Shown: positions 41,691 to 54,155, counted from the first letter of the stretch. The stretch is 64,000 nucleotides of DNA from Bolinopsis microptera (GCF_026151205.1 NC_087084.1:15266322-15330321), one strand, 5' to 3'. The notes: generated by a model not told the origin, from the sequence alone. Program-made: numbers and translations.

Positions 41691-44170
41691 CTGAAGGTTT
41701 TCTGCAGTATCTCCAGCTTCCTTCTCTGGACCACTATAAAAGCTAACATCTTCATGGTTATGGTGATGGGGTTCGACAGGATGGTAGCTACCTGCTACGC
41801 GGCCACGTAGGTTTCTTACTTGTCTGTCCCCCACTCTTCTCATATTAACTAATTAACTAATTAACTAATTAACTAATTAACTAATTAACTAATTAACTAA
41901 TTAACTAATTAACTAATTAACTAATTAACTAATTAACTAATTAACTAATTAACTAATTAACTAATTAACTAATTAACTAATTAACTAATTAATTAATTAA
42001 CTAATTAACTAATTTTGATGAAATTAACATCGGCTCGTATTGCCAAAACTGGTATCAACCAATATTACAGTTGAAATATAAGTTCGCTCGCTACATAACA
42101 TAATTTCTGCTATATTCCATTCTACGTTTTAATATGAATATGATTTTCTTGTCCGTCTCTTTGTCAACTCTTTCTCCTACAATTAACTAATTAGTTAACC
42201 CTATCACAGGTATTTAAAGACTGTAAAGAGACAGTACGCCCAGGTAGCTTGTACAATTGTCTGGATCCTCTCTTTCCTTTTAGCTGCTTTGCCTGGTGTT
42301 ATCACTGTTATCACTACTGACAACAATCCTTACTCTTACGACCACAGGGTAATTGTTAGTGCGTTACTAGGGTTACTGTTACTAGGGTTACTGTTACTAG
42401 GGTTACTGTTACTAGGGTTACTGTTACTAGGGTTACTGTTACTAGGGTTACTGTTACTAGGGTTACTGTTACTAGGGTTACTGTTACTAGGGTTACTGTT
42501 ACTAGGGTTACTGTTACTAGGGTTACTGTTACTAGGGTTACTGTTACTAGGGTTACTGTTACTAGGGTTACTGTTACTAGGGTTACTGTTACTAGGGTTA
42601 CTGTTACTTGGGTTACTGTTACTAGGGTTACTGTTACTAGGGTTACTGTTACTTGGGTTACTGTTACTAGGGTTACTGTTACTAGGGTTACTTTACCAGG
42701 GTAACAGGGTAATTACTAATTGTTTATTAGTGCGAAGTTTTAATTACAGAGTTGTAGTGAGACGTTTCTAACATTATTCTGGTAATGTTAGCCTGATTTA
42801 TTATTACCTGAATATTGTTCACCGTAAGTTATCCGACTAAAGTTAACAAAAGAACTCTGTTGACAACATTAACTGAGTTCTAATATTTGCACCCTTGTTG
42901 GCAATATTAACTGAGTTCTAATATTTGCATCCTATTTCAGTTCCGAACCTGTACTCCCTTCCCCGACTTCTGTCACAAACAAGGAAGCGGGTCACATAAA
43001 CACATGTCACACTTCCTGGTGTACTTCCTAATTGAACTGGTGGTCACCTTCTTCATACCTCTTATCTGCATCACTATCTGCTACTTCCTTATCTGCTCCA
43101 AAATATTTAACCTAAAGAAAATACGGACAATCAGCAGGCACTTCAGTAAGAAACAGATATTCAAGTCGGCCAAGTCCGACAAGAATAAAGACAGCAAACC
43201 TTCCTCACCGGAGGAGGGGGCGAGTAAAGACAAGTTTAACGAGAATTACCCTAGTAACAGTAACCCTAGTGACAAGTCTAAAGAGAAGGACTCCTCCTTC
43301 GCCATGATAACCTCTGAAGAGCAGAGCGCTGAAGGAGAACACAAGAAACAAGAGAGCAGAATCTCAGAACAATCCAGGTCAGGGTTCAGGATAAACATGA
43401 ACCACACAGCTGAGCATCAGATCAGTGAGGAGTCTGTGTACCCGGTAGATACCAAACCTCAGGGTTACAAACTCAATATCAGTAGCTCACCTCCGGTCAA
43501 ACAACCTAAATTTGGACTGTACCCGAACAGCTCTCGAGTTAGCAACGAGTGTAATGACGAGTGTAGTAACAAGGAGTGTAGCGAGGTAATACCGAGCACT
43601 AGGAAGACCCTGTCTCTGTACCCAGACACGGTTAATATAGGTGAGGAGTGTAGCGAGGAGACCCTGCCCAACATGACTGAACCTCAGCTCTACTCAATAG
43701 ATCCTAACATGCAGAGGAGAAGGTTTAACTTCTTTACCTCTGGAGAAGATGACGAGTTCGCGGAGTGTCCCGAACCTGGCTCTAAAACTGGTATTCTAGC
43801 TAGCAGTATTAATGTTATAGAGAAACATTACAACGCAATTGAGGCAGCACAGAAGGAACTTGCTAAGAAGATGAGGGTTTACAAATACCAGATCAGAGTG
43901 GCTAGGACGGCCGTGGTGGTGTGCACCTTCTTCTTCATGTGCTACCTAGTCTACGAGATAGGAACCCTCTATGTTATGTGGGGCGTCGCGTGTGACGACA
44001 AGGACCCGGACTCTAAAATCAACCTCTTTATCAAAAGTTCCCACGGCTTCTTGTTTCTGAACAGTGCTCTAAATGTGCTGGTATACGGACTAATGCACAG
44101 GACTGTCAGAGCTCATTTGTCTAAGATTTGTGCCGCTTGCACTGCTAAATCTGCTAATAGTTCTTCTTGA
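41691..44170 (+). CDS. GPCR 3' cassette, copy 4 (exons 3-5; TM3-TM7)
   Basis: Exon 3 41,691-41,806, exon 4 42,210-42,348, exon 5 42,941-44,170; splice sites intact. Exon 5 is mosaic: it shares RISEQ, NSSRV and DDEFAEC with copy 1 but SNSNPSD and EEQSAEG with copies 2-3. It has private changes (STRKT for STKKT, and SSS for SLS at the C-terminus). Exons 1-2 are absent upstream. Confidence 0.75.
42362..42698. repeat. 15-bp satellite, intron 4 of copy 4
   Basis: About 22 units, the shortest of the four arrays. 3' end identical to copies 2 and 3. Confidence 0.95.
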
Positions 44171-44427
44171 TAGTTACAGTTTTTGATTTTTTTTGAAGTT
44201 TTTCGTTGTTGTTTTTTCTATTTTTACCGAATGTTTAGTTGTTTAATACGAATTATTTAGTATGATAACTTAGTGTGTATTTTTTCCGTTCACCTCACAC
44301 CTGCACCATTTTGCAAAGCAGAATGTTAAGTGAAAGGTTACCAATGGTCCTTTTTTGCAGAAAAAGAGGTATTTTGGAGAACGAGGTAGGTGTGTTTAGA
44401 TATTAACTTGGACGGCTCTTAAACGGA

Positions 44428-44505
44428 CGGACTTTATTTGAACGGACGTTAAAATGAACGCTAGGGCCTCCAGCGTTCAATTAATGTCCGTTCCAATAAG
44501 GTCCG
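44428..44505. repeat. 78-bp imperfect foldback at the array breakpoint
   Basis: The left arm (starting CGGACTTTATTTGAACGGAC) and right arm (ending GTCCGTTCCAATAAGGTCCG) are reverse complements with about six mismatches around AGGGCCTCC. It starts 15 bp after the last base shared with the tandem units. Confidence 0.75.
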
Positions 44506-46400
44506 ATAAGGTAATTATGAATTCATGTTGTTGGTTGTAACTGCATACTGCCGTCAAGATAGGTGACATGATATGTCAACTTCATACCTTGCAGCATCAT
44601 CACTCGGGAAGTGCAGTACACAATACGGTTTGACACAACACACAAGCATCAGCAATTGCAAATTGCACACACCACGGTCACCGCGCCGCATGGTGTGTGT
44701 GCAGTGTGGTTCTTGCTGCAGGCTGCTGCAAGTATAACCACAGAACAGTTTATGCCCGCAGTAGTGCCTGCCCGCAAAGGAAACAAACGTGCCACGTAGT
44801 ACGTGAAGGCGCATGGTTTGATAAAAACTGGTGATACTGTCAGTGTCATCGTAAAACATTTGTTCCAAACACAAAATATTGACAGTCGAAGAGTCCAACT
44901 CACCTCGCGTCTTGGTAAGTTATTAATTTACAACGACTAAAACTATAGGCACGGTCGGTATTTTCATACGTTGCAGTCGACCTAAGTCAAAGTGGTATTG
45001 GGTATCGTAGCTTTCGCCACGATACCACTTTATACTTATAGTGCAAGTGAAACGACAATGGGGGTTACAACGTTATACTTGATTCACGATGTCAATCCTT
45101 CGCAGCTTGGTGAGGCACAGTCAACAGTGGTGCATCTCGCCGATCTACCGAAGAATTATTTGATGCGCGGCGCGACCCAGTGGTGCATCGCGCTACAACG
45201 TTATACAAGCCTGTCACAAATTACTAAGCCGCACCGGCTGCATATGAAATTATAATTATATAAAATATTAATATGTACTACTTTTAGCTAGCTTAAGCTA
45301 CATATACAAATACTTCAAATCACACTTGTATGTTAAAAATCTACCAACGACCTTGTATAATGTATAATAGGTTTACAACCTACCAGGACGCGCGCCGAGT
45401 TGGACTCGTCGACGGTATATGGAACAAATATTTTACGAGTATCACCCGTTAACCAATGACCAAGACGCGCGCGCCGAGTTCAAAGCTAAAACTGAATTGG
45501 AATCGTCGATGGTCTTGGAACAAATATTTTACGAGTATCTATTATATTACAATTAATAATAATACAAGTACTAGACTAGTAGCTGGGCTTTAAATTAATG
45601 GAAACGACTGAATTCATTTTGCTGGGCGGCGATCAGCTTGTCATTCCTTACCTGGGGACCTCAGGCTATTATGTTCATAAACATAATATGTTTATAGAGA
45701 TTCGGCGGAATGACAGGCTGAGCGCGGCCCAGTAACAGCTGCCTAGCTTGTAGCCGCTAACATCAAAGCCGCCGCGCGCGCCAAGTGCTGGAGTGCATTC
45801 TCAGTGACAATTAAACTTGGTCAAAGATAATTATATACAATTCCTAAATTAAATCAATATATAACGTAGCCATGCTTATTTGAGACCTGTAAATGAGCAG
45901 AATGGTATACTGCTTGTAGCGCGATGCGTTACTGTGCCGCGCCGCGCACTCAATGAGGCTTCTCTCTAGATCGGCGAGATGCGCTTGTCACACGTTGTAT
46001 GACCCGCCGCGCACGAAGTGCGCGGCTCCCCTGTATCGTCAGGACGATAAAGGGTGAAACGACCGTGGGGGTCGCAACGTGATACAAAGATGCGCTACTG
46101 TGCCGCGCCGAGCTGAGATGAATTGACATCGTCAATTAATATACTGCAAGTACTCACTCGGCTAGGATACCGAAGGTGGAATTTCTGGCGATTCTCGTCA
46201 TGTAAAATGAAATGAAATGAAATGAAATAATGTGCTTATATCCCGCCCGTATGATCAGCAGCCGGCACAAGTTCCAGCTTCTAATCATATCGGAGCGGCT
46301 CGAAAGGGTGAGTGAAAAAGACTAGTATGAAAATGAATATGACATTGTCGTTAATAATTTAAATTAGTCTAGGATCTTGTCCTCACAACAAATAATACCA
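44506..46400. repeat. Cluster of GC-rich SINE-like repeats
   Basis: Repeated words in both orientations: ACGATGTCAATCCTTCGCAG (45,087; variants at 28,572 in the array and, inverted, at 46,118), CGGCGCGGCACAGT and GCGCGACCCAGTGGTGCATC (45,169; inverted near 45,930 and 46,090), and the foldback family at 45,620-45,740. Small frames here (for example 44,554-44,898 minus) have no recognisable domain. Confidence 0.55.
45370..45545. repeat. GACGCGCGCCGA dispersed repeat, two copies
   Basis: Core: TACCAGGACGCGCGCCGAGT, then TGGACTCGTCGACGGT, then GAACAAATATTTTACGAGTA and CACCCGTTAA. Two adjacent copies (45,376 and 45,463). Further copies: 48,805-48,860, 54,757-54,845, 61,249-61,335 and 61,493-61,560. 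None was seen before 44.4 kb. Confidence 0.75.
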
Positions 46401-46408
46401 CTTCTGAT

Positions 46409-47232
46409 TTAATAGCGTCTATTCAAATCGTCCTTTGCCTTCTGTTTCATTTCCAATACCAGCAGATGGTGTTTGGTTCGCTCCTCAGGTGACCGATCTG
46501 GAGAAATGAAAACTGTGGTGCTGACTCAGTTTCAGTTTCTTCGATTTCAATAATATCTCGTGGACATTGTTGCTATTTGTGACCAATATTTTGACAGGTC
46601 TGGTCTTGTCGGCTGATCTCCTTCCAATTCTGACAGCTTCATAACGTGGTTTTACTTCGATTTGTTCAAACAGTTCGTCTACTTTATCAGATAGTTTCTC
46701 ATCATCTGTATCCATTAAACCAAACACGACCAAATTCCTACTGCAGTCCTCTTTCTATACAGCACTCTGTTAGTGCAGTTTCTGGCGGGACCTTTGAAAC
46801 AGCTTTACTGTATGACCTGATCTCAGCTTGTACACTTTCCTGATTGGCAGATTTTACGGTGGTCTGAACAGATTCCAACTGATTTCAATTGCCCTCAAGA
46901 AGTTCACTCTGCAGTTTAATCACCGAATTTTGTGACCAAATAAGAGAGCTCTTCAACTCCTCCACATCTTCTTTCATTTTGATAGCTTCTTTGACAAAAT
47001 GTTTCATATCTCTGTACACACCGTACAATAACTTTGACATAACTTTCTTAGTCGGTTTCCCTGGTTTTTCAAATTGTTCTGCTGAGAACTCTGATTCATC
47101 ACAGTTTGAGGCTTCTTCAAGTTCTGTAATCCAAGTATGGAAGTCATGATGCGCTTCAGTCACATACACAGAGCGAGCTGACAAACGTTCTAATAATTCC
47201 ATATCGTCCATGATATACTTAACTTGTATCAC
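46409..47232 (-). pseudogene. Decayed LINE ORF1 protein
   Basis: The N-terminal part (47,232 down to 46,885) is a helix-rich, probably coiled-coil segment (LLYGVYRDMKHFVKEAIKMK, EDVEELKSSLIWSQNSVIKL). A stop after LLEGN is followed in the same frame by NQLESVQTTVKSANQE. After a frameshift near 46,745 comes an RRM-like domain (NLVVFGLMDTDDEKL ... AVRIGRRS ... RPVKILVTN). Another frameshift near 46,515 leads to FISPDRSPEERTKHHLLVLE and a stop at 46,409. This order is that of L1/CR1-type ORF1 RNA-binding chaperones. At least one stop and two frameshifts show it is dead. Confidence 0.75.
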
Positions 47233-47254
47233 AAGGCTACACGGTGAGCGCAGC

Positions 47255-47280
47255 GTAGTAGTAGTAGTAGTAGTAGTAGG
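47255..47280. repeat. Short (GTA)n microsatellite
   Basis: Eight GTA triplets just upstream of the ORF1 relic on its strand; it may be a retrotransposon terminus. Confidence 0.7.
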
Positions 47281-47640
47281 TGACAGAAGCTTCTAAGCTT
47301 TCCGTAGTGCACTCCAACCTGCTTTCAGATATGGAGGTCATATATGCAGATCAGCTTGCCACCGGGCGTCTCTGGTCGGCGAGCCACCAGTGGCACCTGC
47401 GCGTAATAATATGTACGGGTAATAAACCCCTGCTCTGAAGTAAACGATTCTACTGATAAGAGAGCAACACACAAGCTAAAATTAACCCTATGTTTTAGTG
47501 TCAACCAAATGTTTTTCAGGACATGTGTATATCAAAAGGCCAAACACAATGCATTACAATTTGACTCATCACTCGATCCAATCATTAAAAATATCTAAAA
47601 ACAGTGAAAATAAGCCCCAACGTATGTGTACATACTTTTG

Positions 47641-47665
47641 GCCCCCCCCCCCCCCCCCCCCCCCC
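47641..47665. repeat. Poly(C) run
   Basis: About 23 consecutive C. The frame across it is not a gene. Confidence 0.9.
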
Positions 47666-47852
47666 TTCCGCTATGATGTGACATATTGTATGCATTACAA
47701 ACATAACATTTAAAACAATGAGCATAATTCAAAATGACATACTGTTGGATCAAATAGTTGGCACCATTGTACCTGTGGCTGCACCTAAAATAATCAAAAG
47801 GTTATTAAAATCACTTAGGATTCAGCTAACCTGTTATATTACAGTTAGATAG

Positions 47853-47978
47853 ATGGAAAATACAGTTCTTAGAGCCAAGTTGATCGTTCTTGGTGATGCT
47901 TCCGTTGGTAAATCTTCTTTAGTTCAAGTTTTTCACAGCGATTCCCAGCAAGGTTTTCCCAAAGCATATTTTATATGA
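47853..47978 (+). pseudogene. Truncated small GTPase, IFT27-like P-loop exon
   Basis: 41 codons from ATG to TGA. Contains the Walker A loop GDASVGKSS within AKLIVLGDASVGKSSLVQ, then VFHSDSQQGFPKAY. P-loop wording followed by Q-[IV]-F-x-S-D...F-x-K-x-Y is most like IFT27/RABL4, a ciliary-transport GTPase; other Rab-like proteins are possible. An acceptor-like TTATATTACAG lies 8 bp upstream of the ATG, but no donor is visible before the stop. The switch regions and NKxD motif do not follow, so it is a truncated copy or a misread exon. The word ATGGAAAATACAGTT recurs at 48,048. Confidence 0.5.
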
Positions 47979-47979
47979 A

Positions 47980-49450
47980 ATTTCTGGATAAATCTCCAGA
48001 ATCAAATGTCAAGCAGAATTAAAAGATCAAGTCCGTGTGTAATTGAAATGGAAAATACAGTTTAAATTCAATCATAAAATATTTGCAATCACATAGTTGT
48101 CCTGTAAAATATTGATATCTATTAGATCAAATCATTTATTAAGCAAGAAATTACATGTTTTTCCGTCTTTACACTCTTGCAATGCACAGGAGCCCACATA
48201 ACACGAGGCATGCATGCGAACCATACAAATTGATTTACTTAAAAGAAAATATCATTATATAATAACATTTCTAATATTATCCCTACACATTGTAAAGATT
48301 AGAAAGCGTGTAACTTAAATTATATCAGAATAATAACAATTGTGAATTCCAATAAAATAATTTATCACATTTGTATCCTTGTATGCCTTGTATCCTTGTA
48401 CACCTCGACGTTATTTTGCTACACCGGTGGAATTGCATTATTCACTACTTAGAGGCAACTTTTGTACCAAATTATCAAAATCAGAGACAATTTCTGTTGC
48501 TCGCGCTTGTATCAATATAACACTGACAATAAAGATTGAGACTTCTGACGTCGTCACTTCGCATGCATGCGTCCTGCTGGATTAAATTTTAGTGAGGTAA
48601 AAAACTTATTACTGATTATTGAAAGAAGCGCGGTTTATATTTCCTGAGAATGCAGTACACTCCTCAAATTGCACATGTTTTAAATACTTTGTTTCAAACT
48701 TCATGAATTGATGAACCAATATTTAGCATTGTATTGTATTTAAAGTCATACACTGCATTTATCATTTTTAAAAATTTACTTGGGAATACTTTGGAATTTG
48801 TAGGTTTATAAACCTAATCAGGACGCGCGCGAGTTGGGACTCGTCGACGGTCCAGTTTTAAATATTTTTTTATTTAATAATACATTCAAATTTAACAGAG
48901 TACAGCAATAGATGAATATAAAATAGAATCGATCAAATCATTTGCCCCCATCTTGTTAAAATATTGATGGCAACAATCCAAACACGGTAAAACCCATAGT
49001 AACTATTCCCCCCGCATTAACTTGACCCATTACCCGAATATAAATCTAAATCCAACAAAGTAATGAAAAATATTTCATAACACACAAAGTCCATGTGAAT
49101 AACTGTGATATATAGACAAAATTTGTATTTCAATACGTCAAATTCCAGACCATAGTACGGTCTGATATGTTCATTAATGTGTAGGTGTGCGGTGCAGTGT
49201 GAGTGATGTTAAAGTAAAGTGGAATGTAGATAAAAAAATTACATAAAAACAAATAACAATAATATGGAGCAAAGAGAACTTAAGGCCTAGGCTGTTGTTT
49301 CACTATCCAAATAAAACATTCCATAGATGCTTAGTGACCTAACTTTGAAAACACTTGTAGACACAAACGTATACTGAAAAGGGAGTCCAATTCCAGACAG
49401 TATTTGGATTTCTGTAAAAAATGATTTTGCAGTGGGCTATTTGAGGTACA
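47980..49450. other. AT-rich intergenic sequence
   Basis: No gene supported. Contains one GACGCGCGC repeat copy (48,805-48,860). Short frames (for example 48,379-48,585) are without recognisable domains. Confidence 0.45.
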
Positions 49451-49489
49451 TCAGGTGAGTGAATTCTGACTTAACATAGTAAAATTGAT

Positions 49490-51900
49490 GACACAATAAG
49501 ACAGACTGTTCGAGGTGGCAACGTCCCATAGTGCGATAAGTGCCCTATAGTAAAAGTGAGATATGTGAGGCTGCCATACAGAATTAAATTGTTCAAACTT
49601 GTAGGAAAAAAATAAAGATCATTCACGTCACCCTTTTGAGACAATGGAGAATGGGCGAACAAAGCTGCACTTTTTGACATAATTGCTCAGAGAGATAACT
49701 GCGGCTCTCCTCAGACAGATCAATTTTAATACTCTCTTTTAGTGGACTATCTATTTCTCACTAAGATGTATTTATAACAAGGCGCCAGAATTATGGAACA
49801 ATTTTCGAATTGGCTACGAGAACCAGGAGAGGTAAAGCGCCCGGCGACGTTTCTGATCAATGACAATATTGCCATCTCTTCTGACCATACCAAAGTTGTT
49901 GGCATGCTTAGTATAAATTCTGTCGCACTGACTATTCCAACAGAGCATAGTAGAAACATCGACACCAAGATCTATTTTCTCACTCGTACAACACAAGAGG
50001 AGAGCCAACAAGAATATATGCGAATTGAGGAGATAAAGATGGGTTTTCCTGAACAATAATCACTTACATTTTGCTGATGAATCCGCATTTTTCAAATGCC
50101 CCAGTCCAAGAGATATCTATATCCTTTTGAAATTGTTATTATCGAGAAATGAATGGATTTTTACGGCCATAATTTGTATCTCGCATTCAAAACAAAATCA
50201 GTATTATCCGAAAGGCCAAAGGACTATCATTGATAAACAATACACAAATTATGGGACCAAGGATAGACCCCCTGTGGACACCAGAATTAACTGAGAGGGT
50301 AGATGACATCTCATAACCAATTGAACACTCTTTGGTAACGGCTAGAAGGTAATTGGTGTAAGAAATTTGAAATTGTGACCATACAATGTTATATAATCCC
50401 TTTAAGCTTATGCAGAAATATCCATGATTTACAGAATCCAATGTGCCTTATCAAAACTATCACAATACACAACAGGGATTGATAATGGTTTCGTTAAGAG
50501 ACAATACCCGAGGCTAATCATAAAAATCAAGCCATATTGGTTGTGCATCGACTTGTGCCTAGAAAACCATGCTGCCTGGATCAAGAAGAGGTACTTGTAT
50601 CCAAAGAAAGCAGTTTTACGTTTAACAATGCCTCCAATAAACTTCCATGACTAAACAAGTAAGGATATGGGTCTATAGTTTTCAACCTACACATTTTCAT
50701 TACCTTTCTATAAATATTGGGACTAAACCATTTGCAAGTTTCCATTCCTTGTGGAATGTTAACCGCTTTGTAGGATCCACGAAAAATGCTGTTAAGGGTA
50801 AGCAAAACCTACGGAACAAATTTTTTAGAATTTTACCGTGTATGCCATTCTGTCCCGGCTTTAATTTGAATTAATATTTGAAGCGAAGCTTACGAACATC
50901 CCGATGAACTAAGTCATATCAAATCAACATCATTGACATAGAGATGTCAGTGTCATAAAAGTGAAGGAATCCGAAACTGGTTATAAAAGAAAGAATTGAA
51001 AAGTTCAGCTTGATCTTTGGGATTGACCGAAGCTGTCCAAATAACTAACACATTAGAAAACAGGAGAGTTAGATTTATACTTAACATGTTACCAAAACAT
51101 CTTAGTTAAAAGCTCTGGATCACACTATTAAAAGATTATCTCTTATTTGGCTGATGAGAGCCTCTTATAAACTTTACGGCTAGTAATCAAACTTTAACAT
51201 CATCAGTAATAGATCCAGGAAATTTTAAATAGCTCTGAGTCAATCTTTTTCCGCATGAAAGTAAAAAAGTTCACTATCGAACCACGGGGGTAGGACTCGA
51301 TAATAAATAAATTACTTTAGATATGTATATCAACTAAATTCTAATGCAGTCTTTAACAACTTCCAAGACGAACAATCTAGCATTTCTATACTTGCCAATT
51401 AATCGAGCCATAATTCACGATTATCATGTCCACCGTTGCTTTCTTAAAAATATAGATTTTACAGTTTAGGAGTTTTCTACGGAAAAGTGATCTTTTAATT
51501 GAAAAAGAGACAGTGAAAATGATCAATTTGCACACGAATGAGTAATCACAGACTAAAATCAATAATCGATGGTGTTACATAATTACTGAAAAATGTCTAA
51601 TGAATTACCATTTTATGGGTGGGGTGATGAGTAACAACTGGGAAGAGAAAGATCACTGAAAAATCTATGAAGGATTTGCTCAATAGGTACGGTACTGTGA
51701 ATGAAGATAAGCCATCTGTAAGGGGAGATTAAAACACCAATAACATAATTTTAGGGGAGTCTATCTATTTGAAACTAGCTTATCGAAAAAAACTAACTAT
51801 ACATCATGAATAGGTAACCCAGAGTTCCTAACTCTAGAACAAGTACAGAATACAATAATCTCTTTGTTTAGGAAAAGAAATTATTAACGGCAAGCAATTC
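49490..51900 (-). pseudogene. Decayed CR1/L2-type LINE (reverse transcriptase relic)
   Basis: Reading the minus strand with frameshifts recovers, from high to low coordinate: DHFSV (~51,500, end of endonuclease), PWFDSEL (~51,280), NPKDQAELFNSFF (~51,030), EWKLANGLVPIF (~50,740), LLEALLNVKLLS (~50,610), FDSVNHG (~50,440), GVHRGSILGPI (~50,270, from GVPQGSILGP), and LGVDVSTMLCWNS (~49,950). The order matches the linker and reverse transcriptase of CR1-like elements. Frames break every 50-150 bp and the catalytic FADD box is degraded, so the copy is dead and old. Confidence 0.7.
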
Positions 51901-54155
51901 TGGCACCTAGGCTACTGTATAGTCGGGTTTAGTTGCGTCGAGATCAGACCGAACAGCCAAAAGAACACACCAACCTCCATTTACCCTAAACTTTTTAGGG
52001 TTAATAGGATCTTGAGGATGAATCTTCTCGTGCGTACAGATGCGGAAGTTCCAATTGAGTGAAGACGGAACGATTTCCGTTGCAAGAAAATATATTTTTT
52101 AGAGCAAGTCCTCATTTAGGTCAATTATGTCTAGGCTGCCTCGTATGTTATGCAAAGGATTGACGTTCTGAAATCTTATATACATCATAAGGTGATGGAG
52201 GACTAGGTACTGAAAGAATGAACCTTGTGACATATTTGGTATAGGTAGACACAAAGGGAGTTGAGACCAGAATTAAGGCATAGAAGGATTAACAGAGTTT
52301 ATCAACACAACGTAGCAGAGAGAAAACCCAAAGAATATATAAGATACTAGACGCCTGCGGCGGCAGGAATACTTTGACTCTAATCATCCTTACCAGAGAA
52401 GAACATTTCTTTAAACCATGAGAGAAATATTTTCAAAGAAAAGTTTGAAATGTGGGAGCAGCAAAAATGGTATAAAGATAACGTGGGCTGTCAGGAAGTT
52501 AGAGAGAATTAAAGTATTAGAATCTAGGTGAAACGGTGTTCATGGACCAACCGTGGAGAAGAAGAATTGGGAGAAAGTAATCATGATGAGAGAATAAGAG
52601 AAACATATGATTATTGAAATTGTAGTTGATGTTGGGGTGTATGAGACTTATATGTGGTAAATTCTGTTATTATAAACTTGATATAGTATAAAGTGCATTT
52701 CCTTGCCGTGTACTAGGCCTTTTTGCATGCAAAAAGACCTATATCTAAGTCTAAACGATTCATTGTCTCACAAATTGGAAAATGGACATGACGCGTAATG
52801 TACCTGAAATGGAAGGCATAAAATTGAGAAAAATATTAAAACAGAGATTGATTAGTTTTTTAATTTTAGCAACGTCCATAATCAAATATAAATGGAAGAA
52901 AAGATCAAAGCAATAAATTCCACAGAGAGATAATTTACAACCCTGTCAAACTGTGTTCGTTTACAACAAACTTAAGCCAAGTGACAGTAAAACCTACTCC
53001 TCTCATATTGAGATTGAAGCCAATCATGGTATAGAAGTTCATTACATGATCTAAAGTCTCGAGTTAAAAAGACTGAGAAACATCTAAACACTCAATTATT
53101 AAATTTAGGCATAATCTTTAAGTAGATTTTTAAATATCTATAACATTCTTTAGGCTATGTAGGAATATAACATTTCATAGGAAGACACATATGGATAATT
53201 ATAATTTGCAGCGGAAAATAACTGCTTAGTGGTGTCAATTAATTCAGTGAGATACTTCTAAGAACTGAACCCCATACATATGAAATGGATGTAAATGACA
53301 TTTGTACCAAACACTCATATAATTTTTTCAATATCGTCAGCTACTAGCATGCATGATTTTTATGAAAATTATGAATTTTTTCTTCAGTGATGTCGTCTAA
53401 TTTTTGCACCATTTTTTTTATTTTTTTTTATCTTTTAGACTCATTTGAATTACGTACCTTCCCCGGACTCCCAACTATTTGTCACGTACGAATTTTGTCA
53501 TTGACGTACAAACCAGGACAGTGTTTTTTTCTGCTCTTTTTCGGTTTTCTTGGAGTAATTCGTAGTAAAAGTTTTGTGTTGAGGTTGGTGGTGGCGGCAT
53601 AGGAATTAGTAGTGCGGGCCAATCTGCTTCCATGGACTACATTTGTATCCTTTCTTCGTATCTGGCAGCTGAAAAGATAAGCTATACCGATCCCCTTAAC
53701 TGAGCTCTCTGCACGAACATTGTGAAGACAATATTTCTGACACCCCGTTTTCATAAAATACAAACACAGTCCCTTTGGGGGTGATATAGCATTACGTTAC
53801 AATCGCTTATCCCAATTTTCTGAATTATGTCGATGGTCCCTTCTCAGTTCCAAATAAACTACATAAATACCTTGCGACTGGTCAAGAGACACCTCGTCGT
53901 CGTTTGTGGAACCTAGTTATCACAAGAACCAGACTTGTTACCATGCATGCAAGGCATGATTAGCTTGCAGCCAAAACTTGGAGTTGATATCATGCATAAA
54001 GCTCTGAATCCCAGGATAATTAAAATATCGATTGCTTCCTTAGTCGTGGTTGTGACCATTTGAGAAAACCAACAAATTCTTCTCCATCCGAAGTGAGGCA
54101 CTTGTGGCAGTTTTCACAGCAGTTTGCTTGGCCATAAGTGTTTCAAGTTCAGACA
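51901..54155. other. AT-rich sequence, no gene seen
   Basis: Short frames only; none has a recognisable motif or good splice context. The 53,482-53,763 minus frame (93 residues) is basic at its end but unsupported. Confidence 0.4.

Larger units (their letters stand above)
12486..44413. repeat. Tandem array of four ~6.1-kb GPCR 3'/P4-ATPase units
   Basis: Spacing of the same Met codon in exon 5 is 6,118, 6,066 and 6,082 bp (24,738; 30,856; 36,922; 43,004). Each unit runs from GPCR intron 2 through exon 5, then three opposite-strand P4-ATPase exons, then about 2 kb of non-coding sequence, back to intron 2. Noncoding and coding parts are nearly identical between copies. Copy 1 alone continues 5' into exons 1-2. 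The last unit stops abruptly at 44,413, inside P4-ATPase exon C. Length differences come mainly from satellite arrays. Confidence 0.9.

Noticed and set aside
50066-50200. Plus-strand FADESAFFK frame as a second reverse transcriptase
   Set aside because: RT motifs on both sides and the correct order run on the minus strand; the plus-strand resemblance is short and isolated.
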